This document shows, one piece after another, positions 1 through 12,680 of a DNA stretch of 64,000 nt (position 1 is the stretch's first letter; every line of letters begins with the position of its first letter). The stretch is taken from positions 958,486-1,022,485 of the forward strand of contig NC_040026.1 in assembly GCF_000972845.2 (NCBI RefSeq). Reading direction: 5' to 3'. The notes below the pieces were generated by a model. The model was given only the letters and a program-made list of their open reading frames with translations, was not told where the DNA came from and ran no database searches. The position numbers and the translations under genes are program-made. This DNA is from Larimichthys crocea. Its lineage: Eukaryota; Chordata; Actinopteri; Sciaenidae.

Positions 1-774
1 ATTGTGGCTTATTTTTAGAATGTATCCCTCGTGATAAATGAGGGACCACTGTAATCACTCAAATAGTTGGTGGTGTGTGACTTCAGCTGTTACGTACTTC
101 TCGTAGGTGATCGTACCCGAAGACTAAATTTACACAGTGTTAGTGTGAGAATGACGGAGACACTATTCAGCTGATTACAAGTCAGTGCAGCATCAACATG
201 ATTTAACAACTGTCAGATAAGTAGAGAAAAGTTACACAATGTTGCTTCAACAGCAGCTTTTAACACAAACAACAACCAGTCATCTCTGCAACACCTAACT
301 ATCCCCTAACATGAACCTACAGTAAGTCTAACCCAACCCATGGGACATACTGGATCCAACAGTCCAACCAGGTTTCCTCCTATCTTTTTATATAATGTGT
401 TCTTCATCAAGCACTCTCTGATGAGCTAATTGGGGCTGGAATGATGCTACTACAGCAAGTGGGATGGTGCAGTAGCTCTTTCTTGCATTCTTGAGGGAAA
501 ACCTGCCAATGCCACACTTCAGTCTGTGAGATTCCCGAAGACCAGGATTCCTGGATTTCCCTTCACTGCTATGACAGTCCAACATTCATCATTAAAATCA
601 GATGTCTAGATTTGATCAGTAATAAAATAAAAGGCACTAACTGTCAGTGTCTGTGTGCAGAGCAGGCGTACAGGCCTGAGAGGGTGTGATTAAAGTGATC
701 ACTCTCTCTTCTAACTGCTCCCTGACCTGCTCGGGGTGTGGAAGGATTCCAGTGTTACCTGTCTGAAATCTGAG

Positions 775-831
<57 letters not shown>

Positions 832-3649
832 ACATACACACATACACACACACCTACACACAGGGCTCTACCTGCCCAGAGAGTAGAACAACTTGTTTCC
901 AGAGGCGGTTATTCTAGTGGTGTTAATTACCATGAATGAACAGGCTCAGGAATACACACAAACACACACAGCGTCTCCTTTTTCATAGCTTGAGATGCAC
1001 AATTGGAAGCACTTGGCAAAATTGAATTGTCTGTTACCACCCTCTTTCTCTTCTTCACATCTCCCCCCTCTCACTCTATCCTCACATTAGAAGTGAGTGA
1101 GCAGTAGCTCTTTGTGTAGTTAGTGAGGTCATAAAAGGTCAACAGCAATCAACAACCAGAAAGATTCAAGTTTGGCAGTAGTTCCATACTTGATGATGCA
1201 GTGAGATCACACAGTGTAGTGAGTGGATCATTTTGATCTTTAGAGTTCATTCTTTAATTTCTTTACTTTGGAAAAAGCAGCTCGCCATGACTATCTCGAC
1301 TGAGTCAATTCTTTGCCCTCCACACACACACTATTTATCCTTATGCAACCAAATCCGGCTCAAACATGACTGGTCAATACTACTCAGACTACAAACAGAA
1401 AGCAGAACGCTTCCGATTCCAAAGTCTTGGTCCCTTGCCTACAGATTCTGCATTTGTACGTGCAGATCTGTTTACAGAAATTAGACGGCAGCAGAACCAT
1501 TCCGTCTGTGGGTGAGTGCCTCCCACCAGGAGAGCTTTCACAGGCCTTCAGGCAGTGAGCATTTTGAATCCAGCCAGAGACATGCAGAGACAAGCAGTGA
1601 CAGAACCACGCACACACACATTCATACAGTACTGCTGGGTTACACGAGACGCACTCAAAACAAACTAATGATTCATGTGCAAAGGTTAGCTGTGCATACA
1701 AACATCTAAAGTCAGGATGGTTTTTTTATCCCATACATACACAGATCAGATTTTGTATAGAAAAGATGTTTTCTCACAAAGTGTAGCAGGAAAGTGGGCT
1801 GTGAAACGGACTGGATGAGCTCTAACCCTCCACCATTTGAGCAGAAAACATTGTGTGTGAATGCTAGAGAGCCAGGCATGTAGAACAATGAGGGTGTGTA
1901 ATGTGAAGCACATTCATGGCTTGGATCTGCATACAGAGGAACATCTGGTGGAGTATTCAGAGCTCCGGCGTGTGTTAAAACACACTGAGCTAACAGCAAG
2001 CAGACTCCACATCAGTATTCCCCTCCTCTGCCAGTCTCTCCCACACTCCTCCTCTGGCCTGATCAATTATTTACAATGTACGATGAGAAACAAGGTCATA
2101 TTTCTATTCACACACACCACCGCCACATATGGCTGTTATTCCAACTTAAAGTCAGACCTTATGAAAAGGCAAAGACCCATAAATATACTACATTAAAGGG
2201 TTCTACACAGCCTGTCCATGTTTGTGTTTCAGGACTTTAGAAATATATCATCCCCAATACCAAGACAGTTTTCTGTCCTGTTTTATTGAGTATTAGAGAA
2301 ATCAGATGGCGGTGAGCTGCAGGCTCGTCCTATGTTTAATAAAATGGCATAATAATAGTTCTAACTCCTGAATGAGACAGAGTTCACTCCACTCTGGGCT
2401 TTAAAAGATCACTAACAGTCAGCCAGTGACGGTCATTATTGACTGGTGACTTACTCAACTGGACCAGTTTGGCAGGTCACCAGAGAACACGTGGAAAAAA
2501 AAAAAAAAAAACATCTTCTGGAAGCTCACAAGTTAAACTCACGGGGGGAACTCTGAAACCTTGTTTCCTCTTTAGCTGGCTAATGAGTACATTAGTCCTA
2601 TGTATTTGTGTGTGTGTGCGCATGTGTGTGCATGTGTGATAATGTTGGCACTCAGCCAGTCCAGACCCTGGGGAGAGAAGAGTCTAGCTGGTAAATGAAT
2701 CCAGTGACACCACAGTAAAATGGTCCACATCCACACAGTGAGTCAGTCACAGTGAAATAAAAAACAAATACAGATAGCCCTCATCAGTCAGACATTGAAC
2801 TTGTTCCCATACAGATGTATTAGAGCATCTGATCACTGTGACACCTTGACACATGATGGACAGAACGCAGCACTTGATGTGGCATTTATTCTTGTCTGTT
2901 AGCCCTGAGATCTTCCTCTCAGCTTCCCGTCTCACAGTGGTGGATGGATCGTGCACACGAGCAGCACTCCAAACACAGACTTGAGGGCATGTTTGTGGAT
3001 GCAGTTGATAGTGAAACGTTTCATTGTGGAGGCCACCAAAGAATCTCTGACAGGTGAGCAGACCTCAGTGGGACAGTCAGTGGGACCTGCTGTGACACAC
3101 ACTATAGAACTTAGTAACAATGTAGCCAAAAGCAGGCCTGCTACATTTGCAAAAGCAACAATGGAAATGAATGTATCCTTCACATTCCTTTTAACAGATT
3201 ACACAACTCAACAAGCAAGTTGCAACAACCTCTTAATTGGTTTTCATACAGTCTGGAAATCAATCAAAACCCACAGCTACCTCAGAGCTAAAGTCAAAAC
3301 CCTGATCTCTGCCAGGTGTGTCTGTGGGCACATGGGTGGGGAACAAGGAGTGTAGGACAGACTGTGTGTCCAGTGTGTGTGCATGAGAGAGGTGGAATGA
3401 AGGGGACACAGTATGCAGGTTACAATTCCAACAACAACAGCGACCAACACGAGAATCCACAGACACTAACCTGACCTCCACGTATGCTGTCCACAGAGGA
3501 AGCAATTCAGGACAGTCAGTTTATTTATTATACTCAACATGGCAGACTTGGTTTGTTTGGGCTCGGCTGGCTTTGGTGCAGAGTGAGTCAGAGTCAGTCT
3601 GGCGTGAACTTTTCATGATTGGTTTGCAGAGCTGATCGCACGTTATGTC
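1..3649. other. presumed jmjd1c intron 1, no gene seen
   Basis: Ordinary non-coding sequence with the 774-861 CA tract, a poly(A) run near 2,495 and a TG-rich stretch near 2,608-2,640. Open frames are short and unlike any protein I know. Confidence 0.6.
774..861. repeat. (CA)n microsatellite
   Basis: CA run with TACA interruptions. Confidence 0.97.
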
Positions 3650-4139
3650 CGAGCATAATCAAATCAAATCAAATCAATTCAATTTTATTTGTATAGCCCA
3701 AAGTCACAAAGTACATTTGCCTCAGAGGGCTTTACAATCTGTACAGGCAGTGACACCCTCTGTCCTTAGACCCTCGGTTCGAGTGAGGAAAAACTTGCCC
3801 ACAAAAACCTTTAACAGGGAAAAAAGGTGGAAGAAACCTCAGGAAGAGCCACAGAGGAGGGATTCCTCTCCCAGGACAGACGTGCAATGGATGTCACGTG
3901 TACAGGACAAATCAACACAAACATATTGTACAATGACTGATAAAATGACAATGAATTATAATGAATGATAAAAATGATTACAGTAATAGATATGGTAGTA
4001 ATAATGACAGTAATAATATATGTAGTGGGCGTCATGCAGGATCACAGCAGCAGCCACGATCCACGAGAACCTGCTGGACGACAGAGCACAGAAACTCCGG
4101 GGAAGTTTGGTTAGTAACATGCATTAATGAGACATGTCC

Positions 4140-4249
4140 ACAGATGGAGAGATATGGAGAGATATGGAGAGATATAGAGATATAGATATATATATATAGA
4201 GAGAGTGAGATATAGAGAAATATAGAGAGATATATATAGAGAGAGATGG

Positions 4250-4345
<96 letters not shown>
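4140..4345. repeat. GA/TA-rich microsatellite in the LINE 3' UTR
   Basis: The tract runs from GATATGGAGA repeats through (TA)n and GAGATATAGAGA runs into a long (GA)n. It lies between the LINE ORF2 stop and its conserved 3' end, and probably arose by replication slippage after insertion. Confidence 0.9.
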
Positions 4346-4465
4346 CGGTAAGGGAGATGTGTGCATCTTCAACCAATACCGTGCCTGGCTAGGCATAACC
4401 CTCGGTGGGGTCCCCCGGCAGTGTAATCCTATGGCAGCATAACTAAGGGATGACCTGAGCCAGCC

Positions 4466-7400
4466 CTAACTATAGGCTTTATCAAAAAGGAAAGTCTTAA
4501 GTCTATTCTTAAAGGTGTTGACCGTGTCTGCCTCCCGAACCCAGAAAGGTAGTTTGTTCCACAGAAGAGGAGCCTGATAGCTGAAAGCTCTGGCTCCCAA
4601 TCTACTTTTGGAAACTATAGGAACCACAAGGAACCCAGCGTCCTGAGAGCGCAGTGTTCTAGAGGGGTAATAAGGTATTATGAGCTCTTTTAGATAAGAT
4701 GGTGCCTGACCATGAAGAGCTTTGTAAGTAAGGAGAAGAATTTTAAATTCTATTCTAGATTTAATAGGTAGCCAATGCAAGGAAGCCAAAATGGGAGAGA
4801 TGTGATCTCTGATCTTGGTTCCTGTCAGAACACGTGCAGCAGCATTCTGAATTAACTGCAAAGTCCTAAGAGACTTATTAGAGCAGCCTGATAACAAAGA
4901 GTTACAATAGTCCAGCCTTGAAGTAACAAATGCGTGGACTAGTTTTTCTGCATCCGCCTGAGAGACAATGCGTCTGATTTTAGCGATGTTACGTAAGTGG
5001 AAGAATGCAGTCCTCGAAATTTGTTTTATGTGGACGTTAAAGGACAAATCCTGATCAAAAACAACTCCAAGATTCTTTACAGTGGAGCTGGAGGCCAGGG
5101 TGATCCCATCTAAAGTAACTAAGTCTCTAGAAAGAGAGTTTCTGAGGTGTTTGGGTCCAATTACAAGAACTTCAGTTTTGTCTGAATTTAACATCAAAAA
5201 ATTGTAGGTCATCCAACTTTTTATATCCTTAAGGCATGCTTGGAGTTTAGTTAACTGATTGGTTGCATCAGGCTTGATCGATAAATATAATTGGGTGTCG
5301 TCAGCATAACAATGAAAATTGATAGAGTGATTCCTAATAATGTTCCCTAAAGGAAGCATATATAAACTGAATAGAAGTGGTCCAAGTACAGAACCTTGTG
5401 GGACTCCATGACAAACTTTGGTCTGCATGGAGGATTCATCATTGACGTGAACAAACTGAGATCGATCTAAAAAATACGATTTAAACCAGCTTAGGGCGGT
5501 TCCTTTGATGCCAATTCGATGTTCCAGTCTCTGTAAAAGAATTTGATGGTCAATGGTGTCAAATGCAGCACTAAGATCTAACAGGACAAGTACAGAGATG
5601 AGTCCTTTGTCTGATGCCATTAGGAGGTCATTTGTAACTTTGACTAATGCGGTCTCTGTGCTATGATGCACTCTAAATCCTGACTGAAAATCCTCAAATA
5701 GACTATTGTTATGGAGAAAGTCACACAGCTGATTAGCTACAGCTTTCTCAAGTATCTTAGACAGAAAGGGAAGGTTTGATATCGGTCTGTAGTTGGCTAA
5801 GACCTCTGGGTCTAGAGTGGGCTTTTTAAGAAGAGGTTTAATTACAGCTACCTTAAAGGACTGTGGTACATATCCTGATAATAAAGACAGATTAATCATA
5901 TCCAATAACGAATTACTAACTACAGGTAAAACATCCTTGAGCAACCTGGTTGGGATGGAGTCTAAGAGACAGGATGACGGCTTAGCTGCAGAAATGATTA
6001 AAGTTATTTGATGAAGGTCGATGGGGGAAAAACAGTCTAAATACATATCAGGTTTTACAGCTGTTTCAAAACTTGCTGTATCAGAATGCAGATCAATGCC
6101 TGTTGAGGGCAAGAGGTGATGGATTTTGTCTCTAATAGTTATAATCTTATCATTAAAGAAGCTCATGAAGTCATTGCTACTTAGACCTAAAGGAATAGAT
6201 GGTTCAGTAGAGCTGTGATTCTCTGTTAGCCTGGCTACAGTGCTGAAGAGAAACCTGGGGTTGTTCTTATTCTCCTCAATTAAAGAAGAGTAATAGGCTG
6301 CTCTGGCATTACGGAGAGCCTTCCTGTATGTTTTGAGATTATCTTGCCAGACTAGATGAGATTCTTCCAGTTTAGTGGCACGCCATTTGCGTTCAGATTT
6401 ACGTGCCTCTTGCTTTAATTTACGAGTCTGCTGGCTATACCATGGTGCTAGCCTTCTTTGTTTAATTATCTTCTTTTTCAGAGGTGCAATAGAGTCTAGA
6501 GTTGTCCGTAATGAGCCTGTAATACTATCAACAAGATGGTCTATTTGTGGGTGGCTAAAGGAAGTAGACAAGTCCTCTGTTACAGTTAGACATGGCATTT
6601 GATTCAATGCTGAAGGAATCACTTCCTTAAATTTGGCTACAGCACTATCAGATAAACATCTGCTGTAGAAGCTTCTACACAAAGGCTTATAGTCCGGTAG
6701 TATGAACTCAAAGGTTATTAAAAAATGGTCAGACAGAAGAGGATTCTGTGGGAAGACTATTATATTATCAATTTCAATGCCATATGAAAGAACAAGATCA
6801 AGAGTGTGGTTCAGACAATGAGTCGGTTTATTTACACTTTGACAAAAGCCAATTGAGTCTAATAGAGAGATAAACGCAGTACTAAGACTATCATTGTGGT
6901 TGTCCACATGAATGTTAAAATCACCTACAATAATTACTTTATCTGTTTTAAGGATCAAGCCTGATGCAAATTCTGCAAATTCAGATAAAAATTCAGAATA
7001 AGGACCTGGAGCTCGATATACTGTAACAAATAAAATTGGCTGTAAAGTTTTCCAGGTTGGGTGAGTGAGGCTAAGGACAAGACTTTCAAATGAATTATAA
7101 TTTAGTTTAGGTTTGGGATTTATTAATAGACTTGAGTCAAATATGGCTCCAACTCCACCACCTCGACCAGTACTTCGAGGAACATGAGTATTATAATGAC
7201 TCGGAGGAGTGGATTCATTTAAGCTAACATATTCATCCTCCTGCAGCCAGGTTTCAGTGAGGCAAAACAAATCAATATCATAGTCAGATATTAATTCATT
7301 GACTAAGACAGCTTTAGATGACAAAGACCTGATATTCAATAGTCCACATTTAATTCTCTTATTTTGGACTGTTGGAGATGTTGATTTAATTTGTATTAAG

Positions 7401-7498
7401 TTTTTATGATGAACTCCTCTTCTGTTTGTTTTATCTTTAAATAATGTAGGTGGACGGGGGACAGACACAGTCTCTATACTAAAGGACTGGGTGGGCAA
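4466..7498 (-). CDS. LINE ORF2: AP-endonuclease / reverse transcriptase, 1,010 aa, apparently intact
   Basis: The N-terminal apurinic-type endonuclease spans about residues 48-265. Its expected residues are present: N55 (LLNIRS), E82 (LTETWL), Y161 (VYRAP), D193/N195 (VGDFNIH) and D257-H258 (LSDHF). The reverse transcriptase spans about 545-800, with [13 protein letters not shown] (D641), [15 protein letters not shown] at 698-711 and the catalytic YADD at 731-734. A C-terminal region containing [10 protein letters not shown] and [12 protein letters not shown] is typical of fish L2/Rex-group elements. The protein nicks target DNA and primes reverse transcription of its own RNA. The length matches a complete ORF2 and I see no internal stop or frameshift. 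L2 clade is my best assignment; the CR1 or Rex1 relatives are alternatives. Confidence 0.92.
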   Translation of the reverse strand: MPTQSFSIETVSVPRPPTLFKDKTNRRGVHHKNLIQIKSTSPTVQNKRIKCGLLNIRSLSSKAVLVNELISDYDIDLFCLTETWLQEDEYVSLNESTPPSHYNTHVPRSTGRGGGVGAIFDSSLLINPKPKLNYNSFESLVLSLTHPTWKTLQPILFVTVYRAPGPYSEFLSEFAEFASGLILKTDKVIIVGDFNIHVDNHNDSLSTAFISLLDSIGFCQSVNKPTHCLNHTLDLVLSYGIEIDNIIVFPQNPLLSDHFLITFEFILPDYKPLCRSFYSRCLSDSAVAKFKEVIPSALNQMPCLTVTEDLSTSFSHPQIDHLVDSITGSLRTTLDSIAPLKKKIIKQRRLAPWYSQQTRKLKQEARKSERKWRATKLEESHLVWQDNLKTYRKALRNARAAYYSSLIEENKNNPRFLFSTVARLTENHSSTEPSIPLGLSSNDFMSFFNDKIITIRDKIHHLLPSTGIDLHSDTASFETAVKPDMYLDCFSPIDLHQITLIISAAKPSSCLLDSIPTRLLKDVLPVVSNSLLDMINLSLLSGYVPQSFKVAVIKPLLKKPTLDPEVLANYRPISNLPFLSKILEKAVANQLCDFLHNNSLFEDFQSGFRVHHSTETALVKVTNDLLMASDKGLISVLVLLDLSAAFDTIDHQILLQRLEHRIGIKGTALSWFKSYFLDRSQFVHVNDESSMQTKVCHGVPQGSVLGPLLFSLYMLPLGNIIRNHSINFHCYADDTQLYLSIKPDATNQLTKLQACLKDIKSWMTYNFLMLNSDKTEVLVIGPKHLRNSLSRDLVTLDGITLASSSTVKNLGVVFDQDLSFNVHIKQISRTAFFHLRNIAKIRRIVSQADAEKLVHAFVTSRLDYCNSLLSGCSNKSLRTLQLIQNAAARVLTGTKIRDHISPILASLHWLPIKSRIEFKILLLTYKALHGQAPSYLKELIIPYYPSRTLRSQDAGFLVVPIVSKSRLGARAFSYQAPLLWNKLPFWVREADTVNTFKNRLKTFLFDKAYS

Positions 7499-7582
7499 CT
7501 GCTCTAATGGAGGCGCAGAGAAGCGTGTAAGACTGCAGCTCTGCTTCCTGGTCTCAACTCTGGGTTGTCGACATGATTTTGG

Positions 7583-8310
7583 TCAGCTAATAAACTTGGC
7601 CATATTTCTAGATATGAGAGCTGCTCCATCCAAAGTGGGATGGATGCCGTCTCTCCCAATCAGACCAGGTTTTCCCCAGAAAGGTGTCCAATTGTCTATG
7701 AAGCCCACATCGTTTGCTGGACACCACCTCGACAGCCAGCGGTGAAATGACGACATGCGGCTAAACATGTCATCACTGGTCACATTGGGGAGGGGACCAG
7801 AGAAAACTACGGAGTCCGACATCGTTTTGGCGTATTCACACACCGATGAAACATTAATTTTAGTGACCTCCGATTGGCGTAACCGGGTGTCATTACCGCC
7901 GATGTGAATAACAATCCTAAACAAACCTTAGCCAGCAGTTTCAAAAAAGACTCGATGTCGCCCGCTCTGGCCCCCGGGATACATTTAACTATGGCCCCCG
8001 GTGTCGCTAACTTCACGTTTCGGACTATGGAGCTGCCAGTGACCAGAGTTGGTCTCTCAGCGGGTGTGTCGCTGAGCAGGGAAAATCTGTTTGAAACGTG
8101 GAGTGGTTGGTGGTGTACCGTGGGCTTCAGTTTGGGGCTATGCCTCCTTCGGACAGTCACCCAGCCTCCCGGCTGCTCGGGAACTACTGGGGGACGGCTA
8201 GCTGAAGCTACCTGTGGCTGTACTGCACCGGCTACAGGGGACTGGCTAACTATCTGAGCTACTGACTGTTCGGTGGTGCGGTACCGTGCCTCTAACTCAC
8301 TGACCCTCAC
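7583..8310 (-). pseudogene. LINE ORF1 with SGNH/GDSL-type esterase domain, 5' truncated and frameshifted
   Basis: Two overlapping minus-strand frames make up one ORF1. The upstream frame (8,310-about 7,915) has a heptad-like start (RVSELEARY) and the nucleophile block [11 protein letters not shown]. The downstream frame (about 7,924-7,583) has the GGNDTR oxyanion block and the catalytic DGIHPTLDG block near its end. The change of frame near 7,905-7,925 equals a one-base loss or two-base gain, so ORF1 is broken. Its N-terminus is also missing beyond about 8,312. CR1/L2 elements are known to carry such esterase-type ORF1 proteins, which act as RNA-binding chaperones. The stop precedes the ORF2 ATG by about 85 bases. 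Confidence 0.8.
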
Positions 8311-8604
8311 AATATTCTAACGAGAGTTACACACCAACATGCTCACACATGAACATACAGGCATTCAACCTGCCATCAAAGAAACTATCAAATTACAGTG
8401 TGAAACTCAAAAACTACACACTGACATCTGAACTGGACGTGATGTCATTGTAACAAGAAATTCACACATCATGTGTGACATCATGTGACAGTCCTGATGG
8501 AGCCGTGTCATACTGTTTATCACACATACATGTGTCTCTGTGCTCAGACACAAAGGTTAACCACAATCCTTTGTGACTGTCCATTCATCAATAACCAGCC
8601 ACAC

Positions 8605-8670
8605 TATGTGTTTGTTTGTGTGTGTGTGTGTTTGTGTGTGCGTGTTTGTGTGTGTGTGTGTGTGCCTGTG
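8605..8670. repeat. (TG)n microsatellite with TTTG interruptions
   Basis: Alternating TG with regular TTTG steps. Confidence 0.95.
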
Positions 8671-8777
8671 TTGGGACAGAAGGGGAAACCACAGTCCTGT
8701 TTCCTCTCCGTGGACTTAGTGTGATCAGAGCATGGAGGGCCTGGAGAGACTGTTCATACAGCATTCATTCAATGTCT

Positions 8778-8779
<2 letters not shown>

Positions 8780-8822
<43 letters not shown>
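8780..8822. repeat. (CA)n microsatellite
   Basis: Pure CA run of about 43 bases. Confidence 0.97.
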
Positions 8823-8823
<1 letters not shown>

Positions 8824-9462
8824 AAAGCAGTGTAGAGGAAACTGTTGAATGTACGTTGGGAGCTAAACAGGAAACCGAAGCTTTCTGCGTTAAGATGGAA
8901 CAGATGCTGATCCTGACCCAAACTCTGACTGTCTGCCAACACTGTGCTGATCTCAGACCAGGCCTCTGTTTGTCTCAGATGTGTGCTACTGATCAGTCCT
9001 CATCTGCACGTCACTTCAGAACTAAACACATGTATGCACACTCATACATGTGGATTATAGGTCAGCTTTTTGAGGCTGGAACGACCAGCATGCATTACAC
9101 TCACTGATGTTAGCACAAATACAAACTACCTCACAGCACACCTCTCTGAAATGCTGCTGACAGTTAGTCATTACACTTAGACATGTTACAGTACAGTTAA
9201 AACACACTTATTGTGAAGTACGTGCAGGCAGCAGCTTCACACAGCGACATCAGCTTGCCACAGCAAACAGAAAATGAGGATCAGTCACGTCAGAACAAAT
9301 CCAGGGAACAATGTTCTGTTGGACAAAAAGATTATTCAGATTCACATGATGCAGTAACAACACTCAGCACATATGGCATTGTTATCTGCACTATTAGCAT
9401 ATCTACAGAGTGTCACTTCTCCTCTTTGACACACATCACCTTTAAACTCCACAGCACACACA

Positions 9463-9632
9463 CAAGGAGACACACACACACACACAGACACAGACACACA
9501 CACACGGAGACACACACACACGGAGACACAGACACACACACACACGGAGACACAGACACACACTGCAGCAGCTTGCTAGCTACCATCTGTTCAATAGCAG
9601 GCCTAAATAGTACAGTGGTTTAACCAGGCATT

Positions 9633-9677
<45 letters not shown>
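9463..9677. repeat. CA-based compound repeats (two tracts)
   Basis: A tract of CACACGGAGACACAGA-type units at 9,463-9,561 and a pure (CA)n at 9,634-9,677, separated by about 70 bases of ordinary sequence. Confidence 0.9.
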
Positions 9678-9679
<2 letters not shown>

Positions 9680-11259
9680 CCACAGGGGACAAATTAAGCA
9701 GTTGTACAGTGTCTGTAGTCTGAAATCAGTGCTTTCCCTCCACTGTGGTTTCATGGCAGTAAACAGAGGGGATGTAAACAAAATACTGGAGAATCTGTCA
9801 GTGACAAAGACACAAACAGAGAACAGGACTCAGAGCAAAGCAGAATGTGAGCTGTGTAAACACTTCAACCAACACATTGAGCACTACAGTGTATTTCGTA
9901 AGGATGGTCCCAGAGCAACAGAGCAGGCCCATCCAGAACCTGAGGACAGACAGGGAGAGCTGCCAGGTGGACTCCCCCTCCGGGTTGATTCAGCAAAGTC
10001 TGAACTATATTTGAACAAATTCCCTCTGCAAATGATCGGCCAATTGCATCAAAGATCTTCTCACTAAATGGATTTTTTTTTTTTCCCCCAAAGTGACTAA
10101 AGGGGACAACAAGTCTTGAATGTGGTGCAGAACTGAGGACGAGTGCAGCAGCGTGAAGCCGTGACACAAGCTACAACCTAATCCTTGTGGGTAATTGGGC
10201 TCTGTCAAAAAACGTCCAACAGTGTTGTTTTGGACACACACTGCTCTGTGTGTGATACCATTATGGAGAACACTCTCCCTCTCTCCACGTCCACTCTGAA
10301 ATCAGCTAAATATTTAGCCATCACATTGGAAATCTCACACAGAACACTGAACTCAAACACAACAAACCCTTCCAGGCCGGGCCTTCACTACACACACATG
10401 GTTCAACTGTTGACTTGAACAGGACTCCTCATCAACCCATGCTTGTGCAGCAGAGTTATTGACAGTGCAGAGAGTGAAGAAGATGAAGACAAAGAAAGGA
10501 GAATGTTCTGAAATGTACACACTCCACAAAAAAGACAGAGTGATCAGATTCAGCCTGGTTTATTTAAGGACTGCCCCTAATGACTGATATCATAATCTAT
10601 TAGATTGTCAACCAATCGATTGAGTAGAAGACTGGTGATGAATGAGCAGGTATCAGTCAGCAGCAAATGCTGACTTGATTGTCTAAACTGAGGGCTTTCT
10701 ATGGCAAGTGACTAATCGATTGGCTGACTAATTGTTTCCCCCTGCGGACACTCATCTGTTAAGGCCTCTTCACAAATCACCACAGACTGGGACTGTGATA
10801 AGATGATCAGCGGCATGCTGGAAAAGATGACAGGAGCCCGAGTGATGATAACGGGATGAGCGGTGCAGCGTGCAGGCCTGTGTGTGCAGACAGGACACGC
10901 AGCGGCCTGGCTGACCTCGAGTGTGTCTGACTTGTACTGCTCTGCTATCACTGACACTGCTGCCACTCCCTCATCCTCATTCTCATCCTCATCATCCTCA
11001 TAATCATGTCTCCTCTCCTCCCCCCTCAGCTTTAGCCAACATCTCATGCTTGTGCCTTGTGGAGCTTTTTCCTCAGACTCAGACTATAATGTGAAGTCAT
11101 CAACACACAGGCTGGTGGCAGCAAGCAGACAGAATGACCAGGCTGGATTTTTCTGGGTTCATGTCAAGGCCAATGACTGACAACATGGAAAACAGCTTTT
11201 CATAATTCTGCATCATTACGACCACTCGTCAGCTCTGCTCGGGCAAGGCTGCTGTCCCT

Positions 11260-11421
11260 CTGTGTGTGTGTGTGTGCGTGTGCGTGTGCGTGTGTGTGTG
11301 CGCATCCAAGTCCAAAAACAAACAGGTCTTCCAGCAACACTTCCTTCAATATAGACTCAGAAGTTTTCACATGGCTTCTGTATTTTCCAGTGTTGCTTTC
11401 TCCCATTTGCTGCAACAGCTC

Positions 11422-11458
<37 letters not shown>
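11260..11458. repeat. (TG)n and (CA)n tracts in opposite sense
   Basis: (TG)n/(GTGC) at 11,260-11,304 and (CA)n at 11,423-11,458 on the same strand. The pair could fold as an inverted repeat with a loop near 120 bases. Confidence 0.9.
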
Positions 11459-11461
<3 letters not shown>

Positions 11462-12059
11462 AAGAATACAGCATGTATGAGCTGCAGTGCTGTCTTGTTA
11501 AATCTAATCACAGTTTGGTTTAAATTTAGTTCCAGCTTAATTACATGCCACATAAGACTTAAACCTCACAGTGCTATTCTGGCACCCCAAAACATAAGAA
11601 TGGTCTTGCTATTACAAGACCTGTTTACTGCCGTGTGTGTGGAGCCAAAACCATGGAAACTAACGTCCACGTTCCAGCTTTATTATCAGGAGCAGTGTCT
11701 GACAGTGATGTCAAAGCTTTGTGCTTCATTCAGATGTAAATGGAGTTCAAGATAAAGAGTGTGAAAGGCTCGGACTGCAGCTTTAAACACACATTCAGTC
11801 ACAAAGAAATCACAGAGTGAGAGCGGGAGAAAACAGAGACGAGCTGTGACTCAACGCCCAACTATTTGACGCAAATATCAACAAAGTCTGTGTGTGTGGG
11901 GGTGTGAGTGTTTGTGTGTTTTACATGGATCCAGCCGAGCAGCGGGACACATTCTGCTGTGTCAGCGAAAAAGCTCGTGTCTGTGTTTGCAGTGAACTGT
12001 TGGAACTCTGCAGGCTCAGTCCGACTCACAGCAAACACTCCAACAACACGACTGAAGCC

Positions 12060-12262
12060 TTTCACATTCCGGGATTACAGCAGCGGAACGGCAGCGTCCC
12101 AGAAGCGGCTCTCCACGCCACGGTGCGAGCTTTCCGTAGCATTTCTATTTTTGCCGCGAGCCGCTGCTAAACCTCGTAAATTTCAACAGAGCACTGCGCA
12201 CCAGACAGGAAATCCGACAGAGAATCAACGTAATAAACTTCCGCCCCCTTTCAAAATAAAAC
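12060..12262 (-). repeat. GC-rich interspersed repeat, copy 1
   Basis: The minus strand carries GTTTTATTTTGAAAGGGGGC followed by a CpG-rich body containing GCCGTTCCGCTGCTG. The GTTTTATTTTGAAA block recurs near 15,218, 16,438 and 41,806. The family is unclassified; a non-autonomous DNA transposon is likely. Confidence 0.5.
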
Positions 12263-12499
12263 ACAATACCCAGTTCATGTAGCTTTTTACAACTTCACAT
12301 CAACGTTACGTCATGACCGGTGGCACCAGGTGATCAAAGATCGATCAAAGGGTCTCAACATGAACGACGAGAGACTAATTGTTGAAGTGGAACAACACAC
12401 AATCATTTATGACACAACAGATGCTTTTTATAATCTCTTCCACGTCAGAGAAGCAGAGTCAGCTGTTTGTTGTTGTTGTTGTTTTCTTTATACACTGTT

Positions 12500-12680
12500 T
12501 ATCGCGGGATCTCGTAATCTCGCGTGAATAAGGCCGGCACGCTCCGCTGCCGTTCCGTGGCTGACACGCGTCCGGTGTCAGTTGACGCCGGGCAAAGGAC
12601 GCAGCTAAACCGCGGTGCTGCCGTTCCGCTGCTGTAACGCCTCCTGTGTGAGTCCCGTGTAACGGTCAACCATCTGACCG
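12500..12680 (+). repeat. GC-rich interspersed repeat, inverted relative to copy 1
   Basis: A CpG-dense stretch shares a perfect 21-base inverted match (12,617-12,637) with 12,075-12,095, and has a second GCTGCCGTTCCG at 12,546-12,557. It could be a second repeat copy or the other arm of one element. Confidence 0.45.

Larger units (their letters stand above)
3650..8312 (-). mobile_element. L2-like non-LTR retrotransposon (LINE), nearly full length, 5' truncated in ORF1
   Basis: Reading on the minus strand, the element runs from a broken ORF1 at about 8,312, through an intact ORF2, to a long 3' untranslated region. It ends in short tandem repeats of the GATTT type (3,656-3,690 on +), the kind of 3' terminus typical of L2/CR1-group elements rather than poly(A). 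The 3' region holds a GA/TA microsatellite (4,140-4,340). Its last 280 bases recur at 21,970 and 23,041. No clear target-site duplication was found between the flanks near 3,650 and 8,312. The element lies inside the presumed jmjd1c intron 1, in the same orientation as that gene. Confidence 0.88.
8320..12059. other. presumed jmjd1c intron 1, microsatellite-rich, no gene seen
   Basis: Contains several CA/TG tracts listed separately. Apparent frames are HT/VC dipeptide artefacts. No exon of jmjd1c was recognised on the minus strand. Confidence 0.6.

Noticed and set aside
7491..8257. Plus-strand frames across the LINE
   Set aside because: Antisense shadows of the LINE ORF1/ORF2 boundary and the esterase domain.
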